Assembly: GCA_018968885.1 (NCBI GenBank)
Contig: JAGWZK010000003.1
Span: forward strand, 172,555-236,554
DNA length: 64,000 nucleotides
Reading direction: 5' to 3'
DNA from: Planctomycetota bacterium
GTDB lineage: Bacteria; Planctomycetota; Phycisphaerae; Phycisphaerales; UBA1924
The notes beneath the pieces were generated by a model. It ran no database searches. It saw only the letters and a program-made list of their open reading frames with translations, and was not told the DNA's origin. This document shows, one piece after another, positions 16,979 through 24,330 of this stretch. The position numbers and the translations under genes were made by a program. Within the stretch, counting starts at the first letter, position 1. Every line of letters starts with the position of its first letter.

Positions 16979-18451
16979 GTGACTGTGATGCACTCTGCCG
17001 CGCAAATAGCGGCTTCCAATCCTTCGGATGCGGGATCGGCATTGACGACTCCGCCGTTGTTTGTTTTCGGTTGTCCGCGGAGTGGGACCACGTTTCTGGG
17101 TGAGTTGCTGAATCATCACCCGCAGGTGCTGATCACCAACGAGATCCGCGTGATGAACTTTCTGACCGAGGTCTTCGGCCGCACGGCCCAGAACCGGCAC
17201 CTGTTGCACAATCCGGATTATCGCGATCGGTTTATCGAACACGCCAAGCTCAGATCAGCGATGCTGGTGCGGACGTTTTATGAAACGCTGGGTCGGGATG
17301 CGCACAAGAAGCTGCTGGTGTGGGGCGACAAGACTCCGGGGTATGCGGACCCGCTGCTGTCGCGCGGGTGTCTGCAACTGAGCCGCGAGATCTTCCCGGC
17401 AGCCAAGTGGATTCACATTCGGCGTGATCCGCGCGCGGTGGTGCATTCGCTGGTCGCCAAGAAGTGGCACACACTGGCTTCGGCGGTTGATATCTGGGCG
17501 CGGATCACGGCAGCGGGAAGAGCGTTTGGAAAGACGCTGCCTGCGGGACAGTACCTGGAGATTGTGCACGAGGATGTCCTCAAGGATGTGGAGCAAGTGA
17601 CGGGGCAGTTGCTGAACTTTCTGGGCCTGGAGATGTCGCCACAACTGGCGGCGTTTGTACAGAATGAAAAGGTGCAGCGGACACCGGTTTCGGACCCGGT
17701 GAACCTGCAACGCGATGAATACAGCGGCGATACCCGCACGCTGCGTCATGGGTTGACGGCGCAGCAGCTGAGTGAGGTGGTGGCACTGCTGGGAGATCAA
17801 TTTGATGATGTGGACGCCTTGCTGGCGCATTATGCGTTGACAGATGCCGGGAAAGCTACTGCGCAGGCGATTGCCAGTGGTGTGGTAAGTACGGAATCCA
17901 CATCGGAGGGTCAGTCCACGGAGCGCAGCGGCGCGCCACAGGGGTTCGCGGCATTCACGCCCGTGAACCAGGAAACACTGCTGGGAGAATTGGAAGCGCG
18001 GGTCACGGGATTGAGCGTGATGGTGAATGGTGAGAATGTGGTGCCAGCGGCAGCGCACACTGTGCATGCCGGAGACCGCGTGGATATCGCGTTGCGGGTG
18101 ATGGCATTGAAAGAGATTGCCCACCTTGTGGCAGGATTCTCGATTGTGGATCGAAGCGGACAATCGGTGGGAGGTGGGAACAACGCCAGCAGTGGCTTGG
18201 GGACGATGAAGACCATGCCGGGGACGCACACGCTGCTGGTGAGCTTCCGCTGGCCGGACTTGGGCGATGCGACGTACTCGCTGACATTGGGAATCGGGGA
18301 AGGGACGGGTAGTGCGGCGGACGGGGAGTCGAATCACGTGCAGTGTTGGGTCCCCGAGGCCATCCTGCTGAGGCAGCGGCCGAGAGCGTTGCCCGTTGGT
18401 GCGTTGGTGACAGTGACATTGATGCACGCGTCGGTGGAGAAGCCGCACTGA
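16979..18451 (+). CDS. Sulfotransferase fused to a Wzt-C-like carbohydrate-binding domain
   Basis: A 490-residue fusion. GTG 16979 is chosen for GGAG six bases upstream; ATG 16988 is an alternative. The N-terminal 270 residues form a PAPS-dependent sulfotransferase: the 5'-phosphosulfate loop FGCPRSGTTFL (about 30-40), WGDKTPGYAD, and the 3'-phosphate site RRDPRAVVHS (about 148-157). A Ser/Thr-rich linker (about 290-320) leads to a beta-sandwich domain (about 330-475; VTGLSVMVNGENV, FSIVDRSGQSVGG, FRWPDLGDATYSLTLGIGEG) like the C-terminal domain of Wzt, which recognises O-antigen ends. The likely role is sulfation of a surface glycan, with the second domain choosing the substrate. The fusion is unusual. 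Confidence 0.8.
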   Translation: MTVMHSAAQIAASNPSDAGSALTTPPLFVFGCPRSGTTFLGELLNHHPQVLITNEIRVMNFLTEVFGRTAQNRHLLHNPDYRDRFIEHAKLRSAMLVRTFYETLGRDAHKKLLVWGDKTPGYADPLLSRGCLQLSREIFPAAKWIHIRRDPRAVVHSLVAKKWHTLASAVDIWARITAAGRAFGKTLPAGQYLEIVHEDVLKDVEQVTGQLLNFLGLEMSPQLAAFVQNEKVQRTPVSDPVNLQRDEYSGDTRTLRHGLTAQQLSEVVALLGDQFDDVDALLAHYALTDAGKATAQAIASGVVSTESTSEGQSTERSGAPQGFAAFTPVNQETLLGELEARVTGLSVMVNGENVVPAAAHTVHAGDRVDIALRVMALKEIAHLVAGFSIVDRSGQSVGGGNNASSGLGTMKTMPGTHTLLVSFRWPDLGDATYSLTLGIGEGTGSAADGESNHVQCWVPEAILLRQRPRALPVGALVTVTLMHASVEKPH

Positions 18452-18496
18452 GGCGGAGCGAGCGAACTGCGAGGATGGTGTGGTGATAGAAAACGA

Positions 18497-18526
18497 CAAG
18501 GCCCACACCTTGCGATGTGGGCCTTG
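18497..18526 (-). terminator. Strong hairpin terminator between convergent genes
   Basis: CAAGGCCCACA (18497-18507) pairs fully with TGTGGGCCTTG (18516-18526) around 8 bases. On the minus strand it is followed by TCGTTTTCT, so it mainly ends the PEP-CTERM-like gene. It may also stop plus-strand transcripts from the sulfotransferase. Confidence 0.75.
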
Positions 18527-18600
18527 CGGTTCAGTATGGTTGTCACGCTCGGCCACGACGGAGGCCACGACCGAGCAAGCGATTTCACCCGAGAGGGTGA

Positions 18601-19560
18601 TTAGCGGCGGCGGCGAGCCGCAGCCAAGCCACCGAGGCCGAGCAGAGCCAAGCTGCCGGGGGTGGGGATCAGGTTGAGCGTGAAGGAACCAGTCGCAGCG
18701 CCAGCAGTGACGTTGAAGCCGGTCGCGCCGAAGACGGAGTTGTAACCGCCAACTGCCATGTAGTACACGCCAGCAGCGGGAACTGCACCGTTCGCACCAG
18801 CGGCGGCTTCGATATCTCCACCGGTGGTGAGGGGGGAGCCAGAGCCGTAACGCAGGGCGGAGAGCAAGCCGAAGTTAGCGTCATCGTCGGTGCCGACGAG
18901 GTTGCCGGCGGCATCGTAGAGACCGATTTCGGTGTCCAGCGCGGTGCCGTTGGTCCAACCATCGAGGAAGGTGCTGCCGGCATCGAGGGTGAACTTGTAC
19001 CACTTGAGGTTGGTGGTCGCGGAGTTGAGGGCGCTGCTCACGCTGGTGATGCCGTTGCCGAGGGTGCCGAGGTCGATGGCGAGGGCTTGGTTGTCGCCGG
19101 GGCCGGGAGGAACCGGGCCGGTGAAGGTGAAGGAGACGTTGGACCAGATGGCGTCAACGCCAGCAGTGCCGCCGTCATCGAAGGACTCCCAGAAGCGGAT
19201 GCTGTAGGAGTTGCCACCTGTGAGGTTGAAGGAAGAGAAGACCTGAGTGTTATCGACAGCGAAGCTGCCAGTCCAGGTGGTGCCAGAGGCCAGAGCGCCG
19301 CTATCACGGTTCACGCCGCCATCAGCGGTCAAGCGGTAGCGGAGTTCGCTCTTGTAGCTGCCGATGCCACCGGTCGTAGCCGTGCCCTGGATGCGAATGC
19401 CGGTGAATGCACCGCTGTGACCAGCGGTGAAAGTGTACACGCCGTTGACAGCATTACCAACGGGGCCATTCGAGTTGAAAGGACCAGCATCGGAAACCGT
19501 GAAATCGGCCGAAGCGGCCGCGGCGATACCAGCGATCGCCAAAAGTGCAACAGTCTTCAT
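18601..19560 (-). CDS. Secreted PEP-CTERM-like sorting-domain protein
   Basis: A 319-residue exported protein. The start at 19560 has AGGGAGTAGAGAG before it. Signal peptide: residues 1-18 (MKTVALLAIAGIAAAASA). The body is all-beta with two parts. One is FTVSDAGPFNSNGPVGN onward. The other is a PPC-like domain (NQALAIDLGTLGNG to TGSFTLNLI) containing IGLYDAAGNLVGTDDDAN. The C-terminus reads PTPGSLALLGLGGLAAARRRR split into a turn, a hydrophobic helix and an Arg run, a PEP-CTERM-like signal processed by exosortase-type systems. It lies alone with its own terminator. A surface or matrix role is inferred. Confidence 0.8.
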   Translation of the reverse strand: MKTVALLAIAGIAAAASADFTVSDAGPFNSNGPVGNAVNGVYTFTAGHSGAFTGIRIQGTATTGGIGSYKSELRYRLTADGGVNRDSGALASGTTWTGSFAVDNTQVFSSFNLTGGNSYSIRFWESFDDGGTAGVDAIWSNVSFTFTGPVPPGPGDNQALAIDLGTLGNGITSVSSALNSATTNLKWYKFTLDAGSTFLDGWTNGTALDTEIGLYDAAGNLVGTDDDANFGLLSALRYGSGSPLTTGGDIEAAAGANGAVPAAGVYYMAVGGYNSVFGATGFNVTAGAATGSFTLNLIPTPGSLALLGLGGLAAARRRR

Positions 19561-19887
19561 CTCTCTACTCCCTCTAAAAGCCGCGACGCACGCCACGGCA
19601 GGAACAAATTTCGCAAGGTCGGTCACCAAACCGGCCTGATGAGCGTGCCGGAACAGCACGCGCATCACCACCCCCACTGGGGCGGTGCAACCGAATGAAC
19701 AACCCGACTTTATCACAAAAATCATAGAACGCAAGGAAAATGGCAATTTTTCTTAAAGAATATACCCTTTTATCGTCCTATAATATCGATCCCCAACTGT
19801 CCTCCAATCGGTTGTTTCATAGGAACCGGTGTTTCGGCCGCCATGCTGGTTCTTGCTAGGAAGTAACTTGTTAGGTATACTGTCCTT
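19561..19887. other. AT-rich divergent promoter region
   Basis: Between the PEP-CTERM-like gene (minus) and the acyltransferase (plus). 19700-19800 is strikingly AT-rich for this genome and probably carries the minus-strand promoter, though I cannot choose one -35/-10 pair. The plus-strand promoter at 19853-19881 is clear. No small gene is visible. Confidence 0.5.
19853..19881 (+). promoter_or_regulatory. Promoter of the NeuD-like gene, probably giving a leaderless mRNA
   Basis: TTGCTA (19853-19858) and TATACT (19876-19881) are spaced by 17 bases. The start ATG is at 19888, seven bases past the -10, where transcription would begin. There is no room for a Shine-Dalgarno site. Confidence 0.6.
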
Positions 19888-20541
19888 ATGATTGGGTTTG
19901 CATCACTGATACTGGTTGGAGGAGGGGGTCACGCGCTGGTAGTCGCCGAAGCGGCACGCGCATCGGGATGGTCTGTGATGGGCGTGTGCGACGATGCGGC
20001 TCAAGCCGCGGCTGGCCCAGTGACCAAAACGGTGCTGGGGATTACGACGTTGGGAGCGACGACGGAATTAGCGAAGCTAATCCCGGCAGGGGCACTGTGG
20101 ATTGTGTGCGTGGGGGACTTGCAAGCGCGGCACGTTTTGCTGGGCCAGCTCTCACCGCTGGCGGGGCGCGCGACGACGGTGATTTCGCCGTCCGGCATGG
20201 TGTCACCGACGGCCAAGATCGGCATCGGCACATTTGTCGCACCACGCGCAATTGTTCACACGGCGGCGAGTGTGGGCCCCCACTGCATTCTGAACACAGG
20301 GTGCATTGTGGAACATGAATGCCAAATCGGGAGCAATACGCATATTGCACCCGGTGTGACGCTGGGTGGGCGAGTGCGGGTGGGAAGCGGGACGCTGGTG
20401 GGCCTGGGCGCGACGGTGCTGCCGGGGATTCGCATTGGAAGCGGCAGCACGGTGGGCGCGGGTGCGGTGGTGGTGCGCGATGTGGAGGATGGGGAAACGG
20501 TGGTGGGAGTGCCGGCTCATCACTCACGTCGCGCGTGGTGA
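19888..20541 (+). CDS. NeuD/PglB-family sugar O- or N-acyltransferase
   Basis: A 217-residue acetyltransferase-like protein. The N-terminal Rossmann-like PglD_N domain begins LILVGGGGHALVVAEAA. From about residue 100 a left-handed beta-helix of hexapeptide repeats runs to the C-terminus (ISPSGMVSPTAKIGIGTFV, ILNTGCIVEHECQIG, THIAPGVTLGGRVRVGS, GAGAVVVRDVEDGE). A catalytic His is likely in the VEHECQIG turn. Such enzymes transfer acetyl groups from acetyl-CoA to sialic-acid-like or bacillosamine-like sugars for surface glycans. No other glycan genes are adjacent, so the sugar is unknown. The start ATG sits at the predicted transcription start. Confidence 0.85.
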   Translation: MIGFASLILVGGGGHALVVAEAARASGWSVMGVCDDAAQAAAGPVTKTVLGITTLGATTELAKLIPAGALWIVCVGDLQARHVLLGQLSPLAGRATTVISPSGMVSPTAKIGIGTFVAPRAIVHTAASVGPHCILNTGCIVEHECQIGSNTHIAPGVTLGGRVRVGSGTLVGLGATVLPGIRIGSGSTVGAGAVVVRDVEDGETVVGVPAHHSRRAW

Positions 20542-20550
20542 ACAAGTGAA

Positions 20551-20634
20551 TGCGGGCGACAGGACTTGAACCTGCAAGACCTTTCGGTCACGGGAACCTA
20601 AATCCCGCGCGTCTGCCAATTTCGCCACGCCCGC
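20551..20634 (-). tRNA. tRNA-Leu (anticodon UAG)
   Basis: The minus strand folds into an 84-base class II tRNA. The acceptor stem is GCGGGCG/CGCCCGC, and the D arm reads TGGCGAAATTGGCAGACG. The anticodon stem CGGGA/TCCCG encloses loop TTTAGGT with TAG at positions 34-36. The T arm is AGGTTCAAGTCCT. The long variable arm and identity elements fit leucine. CCA is not encoded. It reads CUN codons. Confidence 0.95.
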
Positions 20635-20719
20635 AGCGTGGAAACATCGTACCGGGGAGGGTGAGAGGGGCGGCGAGGGGAGTGGCTGAAATCGGCAGAT
20701 TGTGCCGATAACCCCTCCT

Positions 20720-21556
20720 ATGGGATTCAAGGATTCGCTTGCCAGTGGTGCCGCGCCGGTCTTCATTCGCTGTGCGCTGGGAATTACGTTCTTGTGGGCG
20801 GGATTGGGAAAGTGCTTCGAATCTGATCGGTTGAATCCGCAGGATGCCGCGATACTTGCAAATGTCGGCGTCATCACGTCCGAACAGGCGATTCGGCCTG
20901 CGGCACTGGGCGGGGGTGGATTGACCCTTGCGCAGCTGACGATCGGGCAAGCGACGGTGCCAGCCAACCCGCCGGTCAACCCACCAGCATCAAACCCTGG
21001 GAACGGTGCGCCAGCATCATCGCCTGCTGCACCGCCGCCGGCACCGACTGTTTCGCTACGAACATACACGGCGGCGGACTTTCCCAATGGGGCAAGTGTG
21101 CTGCGCTTGCACGGGGTGACGTTGAAACTGGTGAAGGCGGCGAACCCACCGGCGGGGCAGACGGCAGTGTGGCCGAAGATCCTGGATCAACAGCCATGGC
21201 CGGTGGCGTTTGCGTATGCCGCGGCACTGACGGAGGTGTTGTGCGGGTTCCTGGCGTTGACAGGCCTGCTCGGCCGCTTTGCCGGGGTGCTTCTGGCGAT
21301 GGTGATGGGGTGCGCGATCTGGCTGGACCAATTGGGTCCGGCGATTCAATCTGGACAGACAATGTTGGGGATTCTGCCCAGGCACGGGGGCTTTGACATC
21401 GCGGCGTGGCGACCCCTGCTGTGGCAGTTGTCTCTACTGATGTGCGCCTTGTCGCTGGCTTGCACGGGATCGGGCGCACTATCTCTGGACCGGATGATGG
21501 GAACGGGCGGAGGCGGGAAGCCCGCGACCAAGCCCAAGGGAAAGGATGAAATCTGA
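20720..21556 (+). CDS. DoxX-like integral membrane protein with Pro-rich insert
   Basis: A 278-residue membrane protein. ATG 20720 begins the conserved FIRCALGITFLWAGLGKCFE, the first helix of DoxX-type proteins. Three more helices follow at about 165-275 (AFAYAAALTEVLCGFLALTG, FAGVLLAMVMGCAIWLDQLG and LLWQLSLLMCALSLACTG). Between helix 1 and the rest is a long insert with a Pro/Ala-rich stretch (PANPPVNPPASNPG). DoxX proteins are thought to take part in membrane redox or sulfur metabolism, but function is not established for this subtype. The gene starts a plus-strand run continuing through the two phosphatases. Confidence 0.7.
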   Translation: MGFKDSLASGAAPVFIRCALGITFLWAGLGKCFESDRLNPQDAAILANVGVITSEQAIRPAALGGGGLTLAQLTIGQATVPANPPVNPPASNPGNGAPASSPAAPPPAPTVSLRTYTAADFPNGASVLRLHGVTLKLVKAANPPAGQTAVWPKILDQQPWPVAFAYAAALTEVLCGFLALTGLLGRFAGVLLAMVMGCAIWLDQLGPAIQSGQTMLGILPRHGGFDIAAWRPLLWQLSLLMCALSLACTGSGALSLDRMMGTGGGGKPATKPKGKDEI

Positions 21557-21586
21557 GTCAGCGGTAGTCGTGTTACGCTGCTGACC

Positions 21587-22201
21587 ATGAGTCAGAATGT
21601 GCAGCGAGCGTGTGTGTTTCTGGATCGTGATGACACGATCATCGCCAATGAGAGCGTGACGCGGCACACCGCGACACCGGGGGACTTGTTTGATCCAAAG
21701 CTGGTTCAACTTCTGCCCGGCGCGGCGGAGGGATTGCGGATATTGCGTGGACACGGGCTAGCACTGATCGTGGTGACGAATCAGGGGGGAATCGCGCAGG
21801 GGTTTGGAACTCATGCGGATGTGGAGCGGGTGAACACGCGGATGCGCGAGTTGCTGCGGAACCAGGGGTGTGATGTGGATGCGGTGTACTTCTCGCCGTA
21901 TCGCCCGATTCGAGATGGGAAGCATGGGCCACACGGTCCGAACCTGCAATATGCGATGGAACATGCGAGCCGCAAGCCGGGGCCGGGGATGCTGCTGCAA
22001 GCAGCGCGCGAGCATGATTTGGACTTGGCGCGATCGTGGATGATCGGTGATGCGCGGCGCGATGTGGAGGCGGGGATCAACGCAGGATTGGAGGCCTCGC
22101 ACTGCTTGCTGATCGCGTCAACGAAACACGCGACGGGCGGGTTTGCGGATCTGCTGGCAGCGGCGCGGCACGTGGACGCGCGATTGAGGGGTGAGGCATG
22201 A
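21587..22201 (+). CDS. HAD-IIIA phosphatase (heptose-bisphosphatase/histidinol-phosphatase type)
   Basis: A 204-residue phosphatase of the GmhB/HisB-N group. Motif I is FLDRDDTI with both Asp, motif II is VVTNQGGIAQGF, and motif IV is WMIGDARRDVEAGINAG. The segment SPYRPIRDGKHGPHGPN stands where GmhB normally has its CxH and CxC zinc ligands, and no Cys is left there. It is therefore a zinc-free variant and the substrate is uncertain (heptose-1,7-bisphosphate, histidinol phosphate or another sugar phosphate). Its stop overlaps the next start as ATGA, so it is translationally coupled to an IMPase-type enzyme. Confidence 0.8.
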   Translation: MSQNVQRACVFLDRDDTIIANESVTRHTATPGDLFDPKLVQLLPGAAEGLRILRGHGLALIVVTNQGGIAQGFGTHADVERVNTRMRELLRNQGCDVDAVYFSPYRPIRDGKHGPHGPNLQYAMEHASRKPGPGMLLQAAREHDLDLARSWMIGDARRDVEAGINAGLEASHCLLIASTKHATGGFADLLAAARHVDARLRGEA

Positions 22202-23001
22202 GCAGATCTCTTGATAATGAGTTGAGACAGCGATACGCACGAGCGGTGGAATGGTCGCGATGTGCTGGGGCGTTGACCTTGGAGGTTTTTCAGAGCCGCG
22301 ATGTGGGAGTGGAGCACAAACGCGATGGGTCACCGGTGACGAGGGCGGATCGACGGGCGGAAGAGTATCTGCGCCAGTGCATTGCACGCGAGTTTCCGCT
22401 GGATGGCATTCTGGGTGAGGAGTTTGGCGAGACGACGGGATGCAGTGGCGTGCGTTGGGTGCTCGATCCGATTGACGGGACTAAAGCATTTGTGTGTGGC
22501 GTACCACTGTTTGGAGTGATGGTTGGTGTGGAATGGGATGGAGTACCACAGATTGGCGTAGTGCACATGCCAGCACTGGGTGAGACCGTACACGGTGCGA
22601 CGGGTATGGGAGCGTGTTGGGAAAGAGCGGGACGGGCGGCAGAGATCGCGCGGGTGTCGCGGATTGACACATTGAGTGAGGCGGTGATGTGCTACACCGA
22701 TCGGGGGCTATTTGCGCGCGAGGGGTTGCTTGAAGGATTGGTGCGAATGGAGGAGCGGGTGCGCTTGTGCCGCGGCTGGAATGATTGTTTTGCGTACGTG
22801 CTCTTGGCAACGGGGCGAGTTGATGTGGTGCTGGACCCAGTGATGGAAGTGTGGGACGTGGCACCGCTGGTGCCGATCGTCCGAGAATCTGGGGGCTCCA
22901 TGACGGACTGGCGCGGTACAGATGAGCCCCACGCGAGACAGTGCGTGGCGAGCAACGGAGTGTTGCATGCGCACGTTTGCCGCGCGCTGCGTGGGGGTTG
23001 A
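22198..23001 (+). CDS. Inositol-monophosphatase family enzyme (possibly histidinol-phosphatase HisN)
   Basis: A 267-residue Mg-dependent phosphatase. The metal site is visible: the Glu pair in GILGEEFGE, then WVLDPIDGTKAFV (D-P-I-D-G-T) and VWDVAPLVPIVRESGG near the end. The TKAF spelling after DPIDG and the closing DWRG are closer to HisN-like phosphatases than to inositol or CysQ enzymes, but I would not fix the substrate. It overlaps the upstream HAD gene by four bases. Two coupled phosphatases of different folds suggest sequential or redundant dephosphorylation of one pathway. Confidence 0.85.
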   Translation: MSRSLDNELRQRYARAVEWSRCAGALTLEVFQSRDVGVEHKRDGSPVTRADRRAEEYLRQCIAREFPLDGILGEEFGETTGCSGVRWVLDPIDGTKAFVCGVPLFGVMVGVEWDGVPQIGVVHMPALGETVHGATGMGACWERAGRAAEIARVSRIDTLSEAVMCYTDRGLFAREGLLEGLVRMEERVRLCRGWNDCFAYVLLATGRVDVVLDPVMEVWDVAPLVPIVRESGGSMTDWRGTDEPHARQCVASNGVLHAHVCRALRGG

Positions 23002-23084
23002 GGATGTGAAAACGACTGGGGTGAACGCCCCAAGGGGATTGCCCAAACCCCTCCCCCGTTTGGTGGAGCGATAAGGAGAAGAGC

Positions 23085-24326
23085 GTGCTTTTTCGGTCAG
23101 AAACGAGGGTTTTTGGTCGGAATCGGAACGGTGATTCCAAGTCTTTGGGCGAGAATCTCGATGACAACAGAGAAGTTCTAGTGGTCTCGTTTGCGAGATC
23201 ACGAAAGGCGCTGCGCGTGCTGGCAACGGTGACCCATTCTGTGCGAATGCTGCGACACGCCGATGGAGCGTGGATTGGTGGTGCGCTGCCATCGCATCTG
23301 GACTCCGCGTCGACGCTTGTGATTGCCTGCGGCACTGGGGAGTTGCGAACCGACAGCGGGCCGGTGCACGAATTGCGGGGTGCGTTTCGATCAGCATCGC
23401 TGATCGGGTGCTCGACAAATTGGTTGCCGGAGCTCGGGGCAAGCGATGAAGTGCGGGCCCTCGTGTGGAAGATGAAGAAGACGCGGCTATCGCTGGCGTC
23501 GGCGCCGTTGCGGGGGCCGTCGGATTCATACCGCGCCGGGCAGTTGCTAGGCCAGCAGTTGATGACACCGAGTCTGAAGGCGATGCTGGTGATGGCTGAG
23601 GGCGGGAAGACCAACGGGTCACAGTTTCTGCGCGGGCTGAATCAAGTCGTGGGCGAACATGTAAACGTCATTGGTGGACTGTCGAGTTCGATTCGAGGGA
23701 GCACGCAGCACTGGGTACTGCGGAACGGTGTGCCCAACGACGGGTGTGTGTCGGCAATCGGGCTATATGGAACAGCGCTCTCCATCCGACAAAGCGTGCA
23801 CAACGGCTGGACGCCGGTGGGGCCGATGCGTCGGATCACGCGAGCGCGGGACTGCACAGTCTTTGAACTGGACGGGCGCTCGGCGTGGGAGGTGTACCGG
23901 GCGTACCTGGGTAGATCCGCAAGCGCAGAGACGGCGGGAAAGCTGGCACTGGCTATTCGCATCGGCGAACACGATGTGGTGCGGACGCTGCGGCAGGTGG
24001 ATCTGAGCAATGGGTCGATCATGTTTGCGGCAGACATGCCCGAGGGGGCCACGGCGCAGTTGCAGTTCGGCCCGAGTGAAGACATGGTGACCGAGGCGGA
24101 GTTGCCGCTGCGTCAGGATGGGGGAATCAGGTTCACAGGGGTCGGCGCGGCGCGTTGCGCGTGGGGAATGACTTGGGTTGAGGGTTGCGGCGCGGAAGAT
24201 GGAGTATCGGGATCGGAACAGGAGCTCGCGCTTGCGCTGGGAGGAGAGTTTTTCCGGCGCGGGGCTATGACGGAGATCAACGGCGGGAGCGTGACACGCA
24301 CGTGGTTGCGGGAAGAGGAAGTGTGA
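23085..24326 (+). CDS. FIST N/C-domain sensor protein
   Basis: A 413-residue cytosolic protein. GTG 23085 has GGAG six bases upstream. The N-terminal FIST domain covers about 65-240 (STLVIACGTGELRT, FRSASLIGCSTNW, KAMLVMAEGGKTNGSQFLRG, HVNVIGGLSSS, GCVSAIGLYG). The FIST_C domain covers about 245-400 (WTPVGPMRRITRARDCTVFELDGRSAWEVY, shown in part). FIST domains are predicted small-ligand sensors associated with signal transduction. Two hybrid histidine kinases follow directly, and the first lacks a sensor domain of its own, so this protein is a good candidate for its input. Ligand unknown. Confidence 0.85.
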   Translation: MLFRSETRVFGRNRNGDSKSLGENLDDNREVLVVSFARSRKALRVLATVTHSVRMLRHADGAWIGGALPSHLDSASTLVIACGTGELRTDSGPVHELRGAFRSASLIGCSTNWLPELGASDEVRALVWKMKKTRLSLASAPLRGPSDSYRAGQLLGQQLMTPSLKAMLVMAEGGKTNGSQFLRGLNQVVGEHVNVIGGLSSSIRGSTQHWVLRNGVPNDGCVSAIGLYGTALSIRQSVHNGWTPVGPMRRITRARDCTVFELDGRSAWEVYRAYLGRSASAETAGKLALAIRIGEHDVVRTLRQVDLSNGSIMFAADMPEGATAQLQFGPSEDMVTEAELPLRQDGGIRFTGVGAARCAWGMTWVEGCGAEDGVSGSEQELALALGGEFFRRGAMTEINGGSVTRTWLREEEV

Positions 24327-24330
24327 CGCG

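Noticed and set aside
17255..18568. Long minus-strand frame opposite the sulfotransferase
   Set aside because: His/Arg/Gln-rich, no domain, and fully explained as the antisense of a well-supported gene.
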